Assembly (NCBI GenBank): GCA_016195085.1 | Contig: JACQAG010000018.1 | Span: forward strand, 1-64,000 | Direction: 5' to 3' | Length of the DNA: 64,000 nt | Source: Pseudomonadota bacterium | GTDB lineage: Bacteria > Pseudomonadota > Alphaproteobacteria > SHVZ01 | Part shown: positions 42,396 to 52,221 of the stretch, one piece after another | Numbering within the stretch: position 1 is the stretch's first letter | How the letters are laid out: each line of letters starts with the position of its first letter | Notes under the pieces: model-generated | What the model saw: only the letters and a program-made list of their open reading frames with translations | What the model was told of the DNA's origin: nothing | Database searches by the model: none | Made by a program: the position numbers and the translations under genes

Positions 42396-43577
42396 CTACT
42401 CGCCTGCCTCCGCCGGCACGCCCGGCCGAGCCATCGCCGGCGCCGGCGACGCCCCCACCCGCGCCGCCGGGCGCCGCCACGGGGTCGACTTGAACCATGC
42501 CACGAGGTAGGCGCCGCCGAGCTGGAGGGCAAGAGCGATGACGTTCACCGAGATTTGCACCGACCAATCATCGCCCAGCTGGTCGAACGCCATGCCGCCC
42601 AGATCGGAGAGCACGAGCCCGAACAGGAACATGGCAAGCGCCTGCTGGCCGCAGACCATGACCGGGTTGAAGATCGGATGCTTGAGCCAATGCAGGCGCG
42701 GCGCCAGCAGATAGTTCGTGGCATAGGCGAGAGCCAGGAAATGCCCGAAGGCGAATGGATCGAGGAAAGTCTTGTCGGTGTGCGCCGCCACGAAGTCGTG
42801 CAGTTGGGTGAGCGGCGCGAATGCCTCGTAGAAGATCTCGAGCTTGACGAGGAGCGAGACGACGAGCACGGCCACGCACGACCAGAAGAGCCAGCGCCTG
42901 AGCGGCGGCGGCTTCAGCCAACCGGAGACCAACGTGAATCCGGTGAAGAAGATGAGCTGCCAGGCCAAGGGGTCGAGGAACCAGCCGCGGCCGTCGCTCG
43001 GATCGGCGAGGAAGTTCCATTGGCGCCAGTTGGCGAGGAGATAGAGGAGCACCGATCCGGCGGGGGCGAGCCAGGGACGGACGCGCGCCAGCAGCACCGC
43101 GACCGGCACCATCGCCAGCACCACCATGTACATCGGCATGATGTCGAGATAGGGCGGCACATAGGACAGAGCGAAGAGCTGCACCAAGGTCATCGCCGGC
43201 TCGCTGAAGAAGAGCGGGATATACATGAGCTCGATGTAGTCGGGCCGGGCGAACAGCTCGTTGCCCAGGGCGGCCAGCGCCGCCACCACGAAGAAGACCA
43301 TCAGATGGGCGAGGTAGAGCTGCCAGCAGCGATAGACGATGCGGGCGGTGCCGAGGAACATGCCGGAGCGCCGGAAGACCCCGCCGAAGGCGATGGCCGC
43401 AGCACAGCCGGACATGAACACGAACATGTGAGCGGCGTCGCTGAAGCCGAACTGGGCGGGTATATACGCCTCGACCAGGCTCCAGCGCATATGGGCGTAG
43501 AGGATGATGCAGAGCGCGAAGCCGCGAAAGAAATCCAGCCGCGGATCGCGCCCGGCTTTGACCGTCGAGCCCGTCAT
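42396..43577 (-). CDS. opgC: OpgC-type acyltransferase, membrane protein
   Basis: 393 aa with about ten membrane helices. It has the acyltransferase-3/OpgC pattern: DPRLDFFRGFALCIILYAHM at the N-terminus (R, G and H as in the family), FVFMSGCAAAI, and RWQLYLAHL-like CWQLYLAHLMVFF. OpgC succinylates periplasmic glucans in alphaproteobacteria. ATG 43577 is preceded by GGGGGA; an upstream ATG would add 12 residues. Divergent from the DoxX-like gene. Confidence 0.8.
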   Translation of the reverse strand: MTGSTVKAGRDPRLDFFRGFALCIILYAHMRWSLVEAYIPAQFGFSDAAHMFVFMSGCAAAIAFGGVFRRSGMFLGTARIVYRCWQLYLAHLMVFFVVAALAALGNELFARPDYIELMYIPLFFSEPAMTLVQLFALSYVPPYLDIMPMYMVVLAMVPVAVLLARVRPWLAPAGSVLLYLLANWRQWNFLADPSDGRGWFLDPLAWQLIFFTGFTLVSGWLKPPPLRRWLFWSCVAVLVVSLLVKLEIFYEAFAPLTQLHDFVAAHTDKTFLDPFAFGHFLALAYATNYLLAPRLHWLKHPIFNPVMVCGQQALAMFLFGLVLSDLGGMAFDQLGDDWSVQISVNVIALALQLGGAYLVAWFKSTPWRRPAARVGASPAPAMARPGVPAEAGE

Positions 43578-43837
43578 CGCCACATCCCCCGGGAGCCGCG
43601 CCGCCGCGGCCATGGGTAGCTCCGGCGCCCGTTCCAGCCAAGTATTTCCCGCGGCATCACGGTGATTTGAACCCTTCGGTGCCTCATCCGGGCCCGATCA
43701 TCCTCCGGCTCGGCTGCTTGCGCCAATAGAGCGGCTGAATTGAATCGATAGACGAACGGCACTTCCGTCCTTGGCCTGAGGACCGCATAGTCGCTCCGGG
43801 TTCGCCTCGTCCCGGCGCGGCCCAAGGAGACACCGCC

Positions 43838-44284
43838 ATGAACCGTCTGACCAAGCTCGTTCCCTGGCTGCTCGCCGTCTATATCGCCTACATCTTCGTC
43901 TGGTACCTGCAATTCAAGTTCACCGGCGGCGAGGGCAGCATCTGGCTCTTTACCGTTCTGACGGACTGGCTCGGCGCCCATGGCTACGAGAAGGTCATGC
44001 GCATCGGCACCGGTACGGCCGAGCTCGTCGCCTCCATCCTCGTGCTCATCCCGGCCACGCAAATCATCGGCGCGGCGCTTTCCTGCGGGATCATGGCCGG
44101 AGCGATCTTCTTCCATGTGGTCTCGCCCCTGGGCATCGACCCGTATCAAGACGGCGGCGAGCTCTTCAAGGAGGCGGTCACCGTATTCCTTGCCGGCCTC
44201 GTCATCCTGGCACTTCGCCGCGAAGAGGTAGTCCGGCTCATCCGCCGGGTGCCGCCGCTGGCCCGGGTCACCGGCCTGGCATAG
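43838..44284 (+). CDS. DoxX-like membrane protein
   Basis: 148 aa with four hydrophobic helices (about 8-27, 53-72, 78-97, 112-132). The family-like GTGTAELVASILVLIP segment lies in helix 2. AAGGAG lies 8 nt before the ATG. DoxX-like proteins are of uncertain function and often sit in oxidoreductase contexts. It ends 6 nt before a convergent DUF1499-type gene. Confidence 0.75.
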   Translation: MNRLTKLVPWLLAVYIAYIFVWYLQFKFTGGEGSIWLFTVLTDWLGAHGYEKVMRIGTGTAELVASILVLIPATQIIGAALSCGIMAGAIFFHVVSPLGIDPYQDGGELFKEAVTVFLAGLVILALRREEVVRLIRRVPPLARVTGLA

Positions 44285-44290
44285 CCGCTC

Positions 44291-45037
44291 CTAACCGCGG
44301 AGCCTGGCCGAATAGGCACGGACTCGGGCGGCGTTTTGCCCCTGGTCGCCGCCGCCGATGCGGCTGAGAGAGCGGACGTCCACGCGGCTCTTACCGGGTG
44401 CCGCCTCGGTGACGCGGATCACCACGTCGTCCTTGAACTCGAACCAGGTCGTGGTCGCGGTCGCCTCGATACGGCCGCTGAGCTTGTCCGCAGCAGCAAT
44501 CGCCCAACCCATCGCCCGGGCCGCGGCCAGAGCCTGATCGAAGGCCGCCTCAAGCGGCCGGTCGATGAGGATCGGCTGGATGTCGGGATAGGTGCGCCGC
44601 TGCAGCGGCGCCACCGCGGGATTGTAGTCCGCCGGGTTGCGGGCACTCGCCTTTCGCTCGGCCAAGAGCGCCTCGAAAGCCGGCGGGCTGTCCGTGTCGG
44701 TGGTGATGTCGTGGATGCCGGGGGGCTGCGCGCGCGCCTGCTGAGCCCGCTCGACGAGCAAGACCAGCACTGAGAGCGAGACCAGAGAAGACACCGCGGC
44801 GGTGAGAAAGGGCCGCGACCGCCAACCATGGAACCGAGCGAGCCAAAGCGCCACGACGCCGAGGAGGACGCCCAAAGCCGCCGCACCCAGCGCCACGCGG
44901 AAACTCACGAACATCGCCGGGATCTGCGGGAAGATTCCCCAGTGCTGGCCGTAGGCCGCCACCGGAACGGCGAGCAGCGCCACCGCCACCGCTAGCCAGG
45001 CAACCGTCAGCGCGACCCGCATGGTCTTCGAAATCAT
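44291..45037 (-). CDS. DUF1499-family membrane protein
   Basis: 248 aa. Three hydrophobic helices are in the first 125 residues (about 7-28, 43-62, 73-95), then a soluble domain with GIHDITTDTDSPPAF, DIQPILIDRPLEAAFDQALAAARAMGW and RIEATATTTWFEFKDDVVIRV, which is the DUF1499 pattern. ATG 45037 is used; a longer frame starts in the intergenic region. Function unknown. Divergent from dctA by 290 nt. Confidence 0.8.
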   Translation of the reverse strand: MISKTMRVALTVAWLAVAVALLAVPVAAYGQHWGIFPQIPAMFVSFRVALGAAALGVLLGVVALWLARFHGWRSRPFLTAAVSSLVSLSVLVLLVERAQQARAQPPGIHDITTDTDSPPAFEALLAERKASARNPADYNPAVAPLQRRTYPDIQPILIDRPLEAAFDQALAAARAMGWAIAAADKLSGRIEATATTTWFEFKDDVVIRVTEAAPGKSRVDVRSLSRIGGGDQGQNAARVRAYSARLRG

Positions 45038-45327
45038 TGCGCCCCTCGCGCGGCCCTTACCTCCGATGCCGGAGCACGGGCCGGTTTGGATGACGCCCCC
45101 GGCCGCTATCCTAACCGATCGCCCGCTTGAGGCCAGGGGCATGCGGGCATGGGACCCGTGCCTCGGTTAACACCGGCAGACCCTCGCCTGCCCCGGAGCC
45201 GGTCATCATGACCGCCTGCCATCGAACCCGCACGACTTCGCGCGGCGAATCGGCCTAGCATGAACCCACGACAGGGCCACGCTTCGGTTGGCGCGGCCGC
45301 AATGAAAGACGAGAGGGAGAAGCGGCC

Positions 45328-46623
45328 ATGGCCGAAAGAAAGCTTTACCAAAGCCTGTATGCCCAGGTCTTGACCGCGATCGTCATCGGCATCCTGCTCG
45401 GCCACTTCTTTCCCGATTTCGGAACGGCGATGAAACCGTTCGGCGACGGCTTCATCAAGCTCATTCGCATGCTGATCGCCCCCATCATCTTTTGCACGGT
45501 GGTGGTGGGCATCGCCGGCATGGAGAACATGAAAGCGGTCGGCCGCACCGGCCTCTTGGCGATCATCTACTTCGAGATCGTGACCACCTTGGCTCTCCTG
45601 GTCGGCCTGGTGGTGATCAACCTAGCGCAGCCCGGCGCCGGCATGAACATCGACGCCTCCCGCCTCGATATCAAGAGCATCGCCAGCTATACCAGCGCCG
45701 CCAAGGAGCAGGGCGTCGTCGAGTTCCTCTTGAACGTCGTCCCGTCGAGCGTGGTCGACGCCTTCGCCAAGGGCGACATCATTCAGGTGCTCCTGTTCTC
45801 GGTCCTGTTCGGCTTTGCCTTGTTCGCCTTCGGCGATCGCGGCAAGCCGGTGCTGGATTTCATCGATCGGGTCTCCCACGTCTTCTTCGGGATCGTGCGG
45901 ATCATCATGTACGTGGCGCCCTTGGGTGCCTTCGGCGCGATGGCGTTCACCATCGGGCGATATGGCGTCGGCACCCTGCTGTCCTTGGGTGCGCTGATGG
46001 CGACGTTCTACGCCACCTGCCTCATCTTCATCTTCGGCGTGCTCGGCCTCATCGCGCGCTGGCACGGCTTCAGCGTCTGGAAGTTCATAAAATATATCAA
46101 AGAGGAGCTGTTCATCGTGCTCGGCACGTCGTCATCCGAGACGGTGCTGCCGCGGATGATGGCCAAGCTGGAGAATCTGGGCTGCCGGAAGACGGTGGTG
46201 GGATTGGTGATCCCTGCCGGTTATTCCTTCAATCTCGACGGCACGTGCATCTATCTGACCATGGCGGCGGTCTTCATTGCCCAGGCAACCAACACCGAGC
46301 TCACGGTTTGGCACCAGCTCACCCTCATGGTGGTGCTGCTGATCACCTCCAAGGGGGCGGCCGGGATCACCGGTAGCGGTTTCATCGTGCTGGCGGCCAC
46401 CCTGTCGTCCTTGAGCACGGTTCCGGTCGCGGGCCTGACCTTGATCCTCGGCATCGATCGCTTCATGTCGGAAGCCCGCGCCCTCACCAACCTCATCGGC
46501 AACGGTATCGCCACCGTGATCGTGGCGAAGTGGACAGGCGCCTTGGACGAGGCGCGGCTCCAACAGCATCTCGAGCATGAGAGCACCCTCGAGGCTGACG
46601 AACCGGAACGGGTGATGCCGTAG
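45328..46623 (+). CDS. dctA: Dicarboxylate/H+ (Na+) symporter, DctA-like
   Basis: 431 aa DAACS-family carrier. Helix pattern and motifs are complete: [10 protein letters not shown] (re-entrant loop 1 / HP1), [12 protein letters not shown] (TM7 NLDGT), [11 protein letters not shown] (HP2), and [19 protein letters not shown] (TM8 with the substrate Arg/Asn). It imports C4-dicarboxylates such as succinate, fumarate and malate. GAGAGGGAG lies before ATG 45328. No DctBD regulators lie nearby, and no clear -24/-12 sigma-54 site was seen. Confidence 0.9.
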   Translation: MAERKLYQSLYAQVLTAIVIGILLGHFFPDFGTAMKPFGDGFIKLIRMLIAPIIFCTVVVGIAGMENMKAVGRTGLLAIIYFEIVTTLALLVGLVVINLAQPGAGMNIDASRLDIKSIASYTSAAKEQGVVEFLLNVVPSSVVDAFAKGDIIQVLLFSVLFGFALFAFGDRGKPVLDFIDRVSHVFFGIVRIIMYVAPLGAFGAMAFTIGRYGVGTLLSLGALMATFYATCLIFIFGVLGLIARWHGFSVWKFIKYIKEELFIVLGTSSSETVLPRMMAKLENLGCRKTVVGLVIPAGYSFNLDGTCIYLTMAAVFIAQATNTELTVWHQLTLMVVLLITSKGAAGITGSGFIVLAATLSSLSTVPVAGLTLILGIDRFMSEARALTNLIGNGIATVIVAKWTGALDEARLQQHLEHESTLEADEPERVMP

Positions 46624-46669
46624 CGGCAGGGCCGCGCGGGTCCGTCCCCGGGGGCGAGGCCTTTTCTTG

Positions 46670-48094
46670 CTATGCAATGGGCGGCCGCTCGGCCGCCCAG
46701 GGCCGCGCCGCTTCGATCTGGGCGGCCAGCCGGAACAAGGTCGCTTCGTCGCCGAAGCGCGTCGAGATTTGCACGGCAAGCGGCATCCCCGATGCCGTGC
46801 GGCCCATCGGCAAGGCCATCGCCGGCTGGCCCGTCAAGTTGAACCAGACCGTATAGGGCGTGAAGCGCCGGATCCGTGCCCAGTACTCCTCGACGTCGTC
46901 CATCATCATGTCGAGCCAGCCGAGCTTGACCGGGACGCTGCCCAGCCCGGGCGTCAAGAGCGCGTCCCAGCGCGCATGAAACGCCGCCATCTGCCGACCG
47001 AAGCGGTGCGCGGTCTGGGTCGCACGCACATAGTCCGCGGCGCCGACCTTCTCGCCGAGCTCAGCCGTAGCACGGGTGACGGCTTCGACCTCACCTGGCT
47101 CCGGGAAGCGTCGCTTGGTCGGATGCGACCACAGATTCACCAGCATGTTGGCCGAGACCAGGGTGAGGAAGGTCGACCAGGCCAAGGCATTGTCGAAGCC
47201 GGGATCGACCTCCTCCACGTCATGACCGAGATCGGCTGCGAGCTGCGCTGCCTGCCTGAGCGCCTTTATGCAGTCGGCATCGGCAACCGCCCCGCCCTTG
47301 GCGCCGGCGCTGAAGGCGATCCTGAGGCGCCCGGGCGCCAAGCGCGTTTCCGTAAGAAACGGCCGTTCCGGCTCGGTGGCCGCGTAAGGATCGCCCGGCG
47401 CCGGTCCGGCGGTCGCATCCAGCAGGGCCGCCGTGTCTCTGACCGAGCGGGTGACGGCATGCTCGGCCACGAGGCCGGCGACCGCCTCGCCTAGATACGG
47501 CGCCAGGCTGTTGCGTCCGCGCGTCGGCTTCAATCCGACGAGACCGCAGCAGGCGGCCGGCACCCGGATCGAGCCGAAGCCGTCGGCGCCATGCGCCATC
47601 GGCACCATGCGGGCGGCCACGGCGGCGGCGGCCCCGCCGCTGGACCCGCCCGGGGTGCGCTCCGGGTCCCAAGGGTTGCGGGTCGGACCGTAGAGCTGCG
47701 GCTCGCAGGTGACGCTGAGGCCCATCTCGCAGGTGTTGGTCTTGCCGAAGATCACCAGTCCAGCCCGCTTCAGCCGCTTAACCAGCACGCCATCCTCAGG
47801 GGGAGCCACATCGGCAAAAAACCGGGATCCGCGGGTGGTCCTGACACCTCCCAGCGACCCGTTGAGATCCTTGAGCAAATAGGGAACGCCGCGAAACGGG
47901 CCGGCGGGCAGACCCGAGCGGATCGCCTCGCGGCCGTGGTCGTAGAGCGTCATGACCACGGCGTTCAATGCGGGATTGCGCCGCTCGACCCGCTCGATCG
48001 CCGCTTCCAGGAGCTCCTCCGGCGAGACCTGGCGACGGGCGACGAGCTCGGCCAAGCCCAGCCCGTCGAGCTCGTCATACTCGGCAAGAGACAT
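46670..48094 (-). CDS. Amidase signature family enzyme
   Basis: 474 aa. The Ser-cisSer-Lys triad is visible: Lys at about 75 in LLKDLNG, cis-Ser in GGSSGG (about 151), and nucleophile Ser at about 175 in [11 protein letters not shown]. Length fits aryl-acylamidase/indoleacetamide hydrolase-like members. AAGGA lies 8 nt upstream of ATG 48094. The C-terminus codes an exact GGGCGGCCG-type palindrome near 46680, which may be chance. Substrate is some carboxamide. Confidence 0.9.
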   Translation of the reverse strand: MSLAEYDELDGLGLAELVARRQVSPEELLEAAIERVERRNPALNAVVMTLYDHGREAIRSGLPAGPFRGVPYLLKDLNGSLGGVRTTRGSRFFADVAPPEDGVLVKRLKRAGLVIFGKTNTCEMGLSVTCEPQLYGPTRNPWDPERTPGGSSGGAAAAVAARMVPMAHGADGFGSIRVPAACCGLVGLKPTRGRNSLAPYLGEAVAGLVAEHAVTRSVRDTAALLDATAGPAPGDPYAATEPERPFLTETRLAPGRLRIAFSAGAKGGAVADADCIKALRQAAQLAADLGHDVEEVDPGFDNALAWSTFLTLVSANMLVNLWSHPTKRRFPEPGEVEAVTRATAELGEKVGAADYVRATQTAHRFGRQMAAFHARWDALLTPGLGSVPVKLGWLDMMMDDVEEYWARIRRFTPYTVWFNLTGQPAMALPMGRTASGMPLAVQISTRFGDEATLFRLAAQIEAARPWAAERPPIA

Positions 48095-48191
48095 GGACGA
48101 TCCTTCCCGGGCGGCGACGCCGTGGTGCGATTGAGAGCCCGCAGGAACTAGCATACAGTGAGGCCCGCTCATCTTCGCCAGGGGGGCCCCG

Positions 48192-49484
48192 ATGCTTCTC
48201 GAACGCTTCCAGCGCTTCGTCGGTTGGGTGCTTTGCGGCGCTTTTCTCGGCTTCTCGAGCATCTCCGCCGCTCTCGCCCAGGACAAGGAGGTGACGATCT
48301 GGACCATGGGCGGCGACCAGCCCGGCTGGGTCAAATTCCTGGAGGCCGTCAGCGCCAACTACGAAAAGAGCAACCCCGGCGGCAAGGTGAAGGTCACCTA
48401 TTACGAGAAGAACGCGCTGGGCGTGGCGCTGCGCACGGCATTGCGCGGAGGCCAGGGGCCGGACCTCATCTACACCGAGCCCGACCAGACGGAATATGCG
48501 GAGAACGGCTATCTCAAGCCGCTCGACGACATCGTCAACTGGAACAATATCGAGCCCTGGGCGCGCGGCGCCTGGTCGAGCAACGGGCATGTCTGGGGAG
48601 CGCCGCTTTCGGCCTACACCAACGAGGTCTACTATAACAAGGACCTGATGAAGGAGCTGGGCGTCGCCCTGCCGGCGAACGGGCAGGTGAGCCAGGCGGA
48701 GTTCATCCAGATCCTCAAGAAGGCGAAGGCTGCGGGCATGGAGCCGATGGTCGTCGGCGCCGGCGACCGGCCGTTCACCGGTGCCTATCTCTCCTTCGAG
48801 CCGATGCTCAGGAAGCTCGGCCCCGAGGACTATCAGAAGCTCCTCGATGGCAAGCTGTCCTATGCCGATCCGCGCGTCGTCGCGGTCTTGAAGTTCACCA
48901 AGGAGATCGCCGATCTGGGCGTGCTCCCGAAGTCCTTCGCCAGCCTGTCCTTGACCGACTCCTACGCCTATTTCTATCAGCGCCGCGGCCTCATGTTCCC
49001 GCAAGGCACCTGGTACTCCCAGCGCGCCTTCGCGCCGCCCGACAAGGGCGGCCAGCCCGATGGGTTCAATATCGGCATCATGAGCTTTCCGGCGATGGAC
49101 GGCGGCAAGTGCAACAACTGCCGGACGCTCGCCATCGGCGGCGGCTATTCGGTCAACGCCGACACCAAGAAGCTGCCGCTCGCGGTCGCGTTCCTGAAGG
49201 AGATGGCGACACCCGACATGGGCACGCTGTGGGTGGTCAACAATAACAGCGTGAGCGGCATCAAGGCCGACACCAGCAAGCTCACCGGCAAATACGCCGC
49301 CTATTTCCGGGAGCTGGAGGAGGCGAAGAAGGGCTCCACCTACTTCATCGGCATTCCCCTCAACTTCGTCAGCGGCGGATGCCGCGAGACCTTCGTGCAA
49401 GTCATCAATGTCGGGCTTCCTGCGGGCCTCGTCAGCGTGGACGAGACCGTGAAGCGGATGAATGCGGCCTGCTACAAAGGCTAG
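48192..49484 (+). CDS. ABC sugar transporter extracellular solute-binding protein, family 1
   Basis: 430 aa. Signal peptide with LCGAFLGFSSISAALAQ (cleavage about residue 30). Mature part: EVTIWTMGGDQPGWVKFLEAVSANYEK, with a C-terminal pair of cysteines in GGKCNNC that is unusual, though not rare, for the family. The Shine-Dalgarno is a G-rich CAGGGGGG. It is followed at 56 nt by two permeases, and this set has no ATPase of its own. Confidence 0.9.
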   Translation: MLLERFQRFVGWVLCGAFLGFSSISAALAQDKEVTIWTMGGDQPGWVKFLEAVSANYEKSNPGGKVKVTYYEKNALGVALRTALRGGQGPDLIYTEPDQTEYAENGYLKPLDDIVNWNNIEPWARGAWSSNGHVWGAPLSAYTNEVYYNKDLMKELGVALPANGQVSQAEFIQILKKAKAAGMEPMVVGAGDRPFTGAYLSFEPMLRKLGPEDYQKLLDGKLSYADPRVVAVLKFTKEIADLGVLPKSFASLSLTDSYAYFYQRRGLMFPQGTWYSQRAFAPPDKGGQPDGFNIGIMSFPAMDGGKCNNCRTLAIGGGYSVNADTKKLPLAVAFLKEMATPDMGTLWVVNNNSVSGIKADTSKLTGKYAAYFRELEEAKKGSTYFIGIPLNFVSGGCRETFVQVINVGLPAGLVSVDETVKRMNAACYKG

Positions 49485-49539
49485 AAGCAGGGGTCCGGCG
49501 CTGCCGCAGCGCCACGCCGGACCCGATTGACGCCTGCTG

Positions 49540-50442
49540 ATGCGGTGGCGTCGCTCCGCTTCTGCCGCTCCCTGGGGGACGATCGCCTGCTTTCTGGCGC
49601 CGGCGCTGACCATCTATGTCGCGCTCACGATCTATCCGATCCTCCGCACGATCTATAACAGCTTCCTGCAGATCCGGCCGCGCGGGCGCGAGGCCTTTGT
49701 CGGCTGGGAGAACTATGCCGTCCTCTTCGCCGACCCGACCTTCTGGCGCAGCGCCGCGCACACCGTGCTTTGGGCGATCGTGGCGCCGGTCGTCGATGTC
49801 GCGGTGGGGCTGTTGTTGGCACTTTGTCTCTACGCCGCGATCCCCTTCAGCCGTTTCTTCCGGGTTGCTTGGTTCGCCCCGGTGCTGATCTCCTACGTCG
49901 TCGTCGCGATCATGTGGAGCTGGATCTACAACTTCGATTGGGGCCTGGTGAATTTGGGCTTGGCGGCATTCGGCCTCGAGGATTGGCGGCGGACCTGGCT
50001 GGGTGATCCCAATTTCGCGTTGGCGGCGCTCATCGTCGTCGACGTTTGGAAGTGGACCGGCTTCAACATGATCGTCTGCCTGGCCGCCTTGCATGCGCTG
50101 CCCAGGGAGGTGATGGAAGCCGCCGAGCTCGACAATTGCGGTTGGATGGCGAAGCTGTACTACGTCGCGGTGCCGATGATCGGATCGACGCTCATCGGCC
50201 TCCTGGTCCTGGGCTTCATCGGCAAGATGAAGGTCTTCGACCTCGTCTGGATCATGACGAGAGGCGGACCGCTGTGGTCGACGGAGACCGTGTCGACCTA
50301 CGTCTACAAGCGTGCCTTCGACTGGAACACCTTCGACCTCGGCTATCCCTCGGCGATCGCCACCGTCTGGTTCGCCGTCATCCTCGCCTGCGTCATCGCC
50401 GCGACCGCCTATGGGCGCCGGCGCCCGCAGCTCGAATACTGA
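49540..50442 (+). CDS. ABC sugar transporter permease (MalF-like)
   Basis: 300 aa, six helices. The first segment TIACFLAPALTIYVALTIYPILRTIYNSF is MalF-like, and the EAA loop EVMEAAELDNCGWMAK lies at about 190. No strong Shine-Dalgarno is seen before the ATG. It is followed almost directly (ATG at 50444, 1 nt after the stop) by its partner. Confidence 0.92.
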   Translation: MRWRRSASAAPWGTIACFLAPALTIYVALTIYPILRTIYNSFLQIRPRGREAFVGWENYAVLFADPTFWRSAAHTVLWAIVAPVVDVAVGLLLALCLYAAIPFSRFFRVAWFAPVLISYVVVAIMWSWIYNFDWGLVNLGLAAFGLEDWRRTWLGDPNFALAALIVVDVWKWTGFNMIVCLAALHALPREVMEAAELDNCGWMAKLYYVAVPMIGSTLIGLLVLGFIGKMKVFDLVWIMTRGGPLWSTETVSTYVYKRAFDWNTFDLGYPSAIATVWFAVILACVIAATAYGRRRPQLEY

Positions 50443-50443
50443 C

Positions 50444-51271
50444 ATGCCGGCACCTGGCATCGCCGGGCGTGGGGCGCTTACTGTCGCTCTCAGCTTCTAT
50501 ACCGTCTATGCCGTCGGGCCGATGATTTGGTTGGCGATGATGTCGCTGAGGACGACGCAGGAGATCAACCTCGATCACTACGGCCTGCCGCAAGTGCTGC
50601 ATTGGTGGAAGTTCCAGGCGGCGTGGGTCAATTCCAACTACGGCACCTATTTCTGGAACAGCGTCTGGGTGGTCGTCGCCTCGGTGACGGCAGTCACCCT
50701 CATCGGCGCCATGGCGGCGTATTGCCTGGCACGCTACCGGTTTCCAGGGAACCGGGCCGTCCTTCTGGCGATCTTCAGCAGCATTATCCTGCCGCCGCAG
50801 ATCACCATCATTTCGCTGTTCCAGGTCATGGTTGAGTACCGGCTGTTCAACACTCTCACCGGACTGATCCTCGTCTATATCGGAACCCAACTGCCGCTGA
50901 CGGTCTACCTGCTGGAGAGCTTCTTCAGCCGAATCCCCCAGGACCTGTTCGACGCGGCGAAGATCGATGGCTGTTCCGATCTCGAGATGTTCCGGCGCAT
51001 CGGCGTTCCGATCGGCGCGCCTGCGATCGTGACGACGGTCATTCTGAATTTCATTCTGCTATGGAACGAGTTCCTCTACGCGGTCGTGCTGATCACCGAT
51101 GACGGCAACCGCACGCTGCCGCTCGGCATCCAGAAATTCATCGGCGACCAGTTCTCCGACATCGGCATGGTGGCCACCGGCGCGATGATCTCCATCGTGC
51201 CGGTCATTCTCCTCTACTTCGTGTTCTCGGAGAGGATCATCCAGGGCATGACCGCAGGGGCGATCAAGTAG
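50444..51271 (+). CDS. ABC sugar transporter permease (MalG-like)
   Basis: 275 aa, six helices. The EAA loop is QDLFDAAKIDGCSDLEMFRRI, and the C-terminus ERIIQGMTAGAIK is typical of MalG partners. ATG 50444 follows the previous stop by a single base, so translation is likely coupled. It closes the second CUT1 set; downstream is a 360-nt region and a lone receiver gene. Confidence 0.92.
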   Translation: MPAPGIAGRGALTVALSFYTVYAVGPMIWLAMMSLRTTQEINLDHYGLPQVLHWWKFQAAWVNSNYGTYFWNSVWVVVASVTAVTLIGAMAAYCLARYRFPGNRAVLLAIFSSIILPPQITIISLFQVMVEYRLFNTLTGLILVYIGTQLPLTVYLLESFFSRIPQDLFDAAKIDGCSDLEMFRRIGVPIGAPAIVTTVILNFILLWNEFLYAVVLITDDGNRTLPLGIQKFIGDQFSDIGMVATGAMISIVPVILLYFVFSERIIQGMTAGAIK

Positions 51272-51630
51272 CCGGACCGAAACCCGACCAAGACGGTTTG
51301 GGTCTCGAGGCGCGCGTGAATCTCCCCTTGGAGAGAGTCCAGCGCCGGCCTCTGGCCTTACAACCTAGCAATCCCGGAAGTCACGGGTGGGGAATAGACC
51401 GGCAAGGAACAAAACCTGAACGACCTCGTAACCCCTTCCAGGATATCGCAGCTCGCCCCTGGCCAAGCGCGTGCCGTCGCGGTGAAATGACCGAGATCGG
51501 ACAGGGAAATCGCCGAGGCTGCGGCCGCCCTCTTGTGTTGGCTTGAAGTTTATGCGACTTCGCCACAACTTCTTGAGATCGCCGGTGTGCGATGTTCCTC
51601 TCCGCACCGGCCCTGGGCATGGGCTGGACG
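51272..51630. other. Intergenic region between permease and receiver genes
   Basis: About 360 nt with no gene I would call. One 80-codon minus-strand frame (51365-51607) has the feel of a protein in its last half but lacks a Shine-Dalgarno. The stretch near 51545 (TTGAAGTTTATGCGACTTCG) is AT-rich and may hold the receiver promoter. Confidence 0.4.
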
Positions 51631-51999
51631 ATGGCTGTTGTGCTGCTGATCGAGGACGATCCGCGCTATCGCATGATGATGCGGAGCATGCTCGAGGTCG
51701 AAGGCCACATCGTGCGCAGCACGACCAATGGCGAAGAGGGCATCGAGAGCTTCGGCCAAAACCGTCCCGATGTCGTCATCACCGACATGATCATGCCCCG
51801 GCGTGACGGCATCGAAACCATCGGCCTGCTGCGACAGCTGGATTCCTCCGTGCCCATCGTCGCGGTATCGGGCGCCAGCGAGGACGTATTGATGGTGGCG
51901 CGCACCATCGGCGCGGTCGCGACCTTGGCGAAGCCGTTCAGCGCGCCGGCCCTCTTGAAGGCGGTCGCAGACGCGGTCGGCACACCGTCAATTCAATAG
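51631..51999 (+). CDS. Single-domain response regulator (receiver, CheY-like)
   Basis: 122 aa from ATG 51631, with longer starts possible at 51592 or 51619. It has a receiver domain only. Acidic pocket EDD near the N-terminus, phospho-acceptor Asp in VVITDMIMP (about residue 54 from this start), Ser/Thr switch in VSGAS, and Lys in LAKPF. It lacks an output domain and has no histidine kinase beside it. It may act in a phosphorelay or control the adjacent sugar import genes, which is inference. Confidence 0.82.
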   Translation: MAVVLLIEDDPRYRMMMRSMLEVEGHIVRSTTNGEEGIESFGQNRPDVVITDMIMPRRDGIETIGLLRQLDSSVPIVAVSGASEDVLMVARTIGAVATLAKPFSAPALLKAVADAVGTPSIQ

Positions 52000-52221
52000 G
52001 CTCTTCTTTCCGTTCGACGGGCATTCATCTACGAATCCCCGGTGACGCGACACCCCATGTTCCTGATACGGGGAGGCGCGGCCGGCCATGGCCGCATGGT
52101 TGACGCTGCAAGAAGCCGAGGCTAGTTCTTCCTCAGCCGTTGTCCGCCCAGGGCTCGCGCGACCGTCATGGGGTATGGCGTCGAGAGTGCCCAAGAGCCG
52201 GTCCGACGGCGGGGAGCGCTC

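Noticed and set aside
45038-45327. Sigma-54 promoter for dctA
   Set aside because: TTGG and GC pairs occur near 45289, but the spacing between GG and GC is too short for a -24/-12 site.
46680-46699. GGGCGGCCG/CGGCCGCCC palindrome as terminator of dctA
   Set aside because: It lies inside the amidase coding end and is not followed by a T-run on either strand.
51365-51607. 80-codon minus-strand frame between the permease and receiver genes
   Set aside because: No Shine-Dalgarno and no recognisable domain. The overlapping frame is equally open, as expected in GC-rich DNA.
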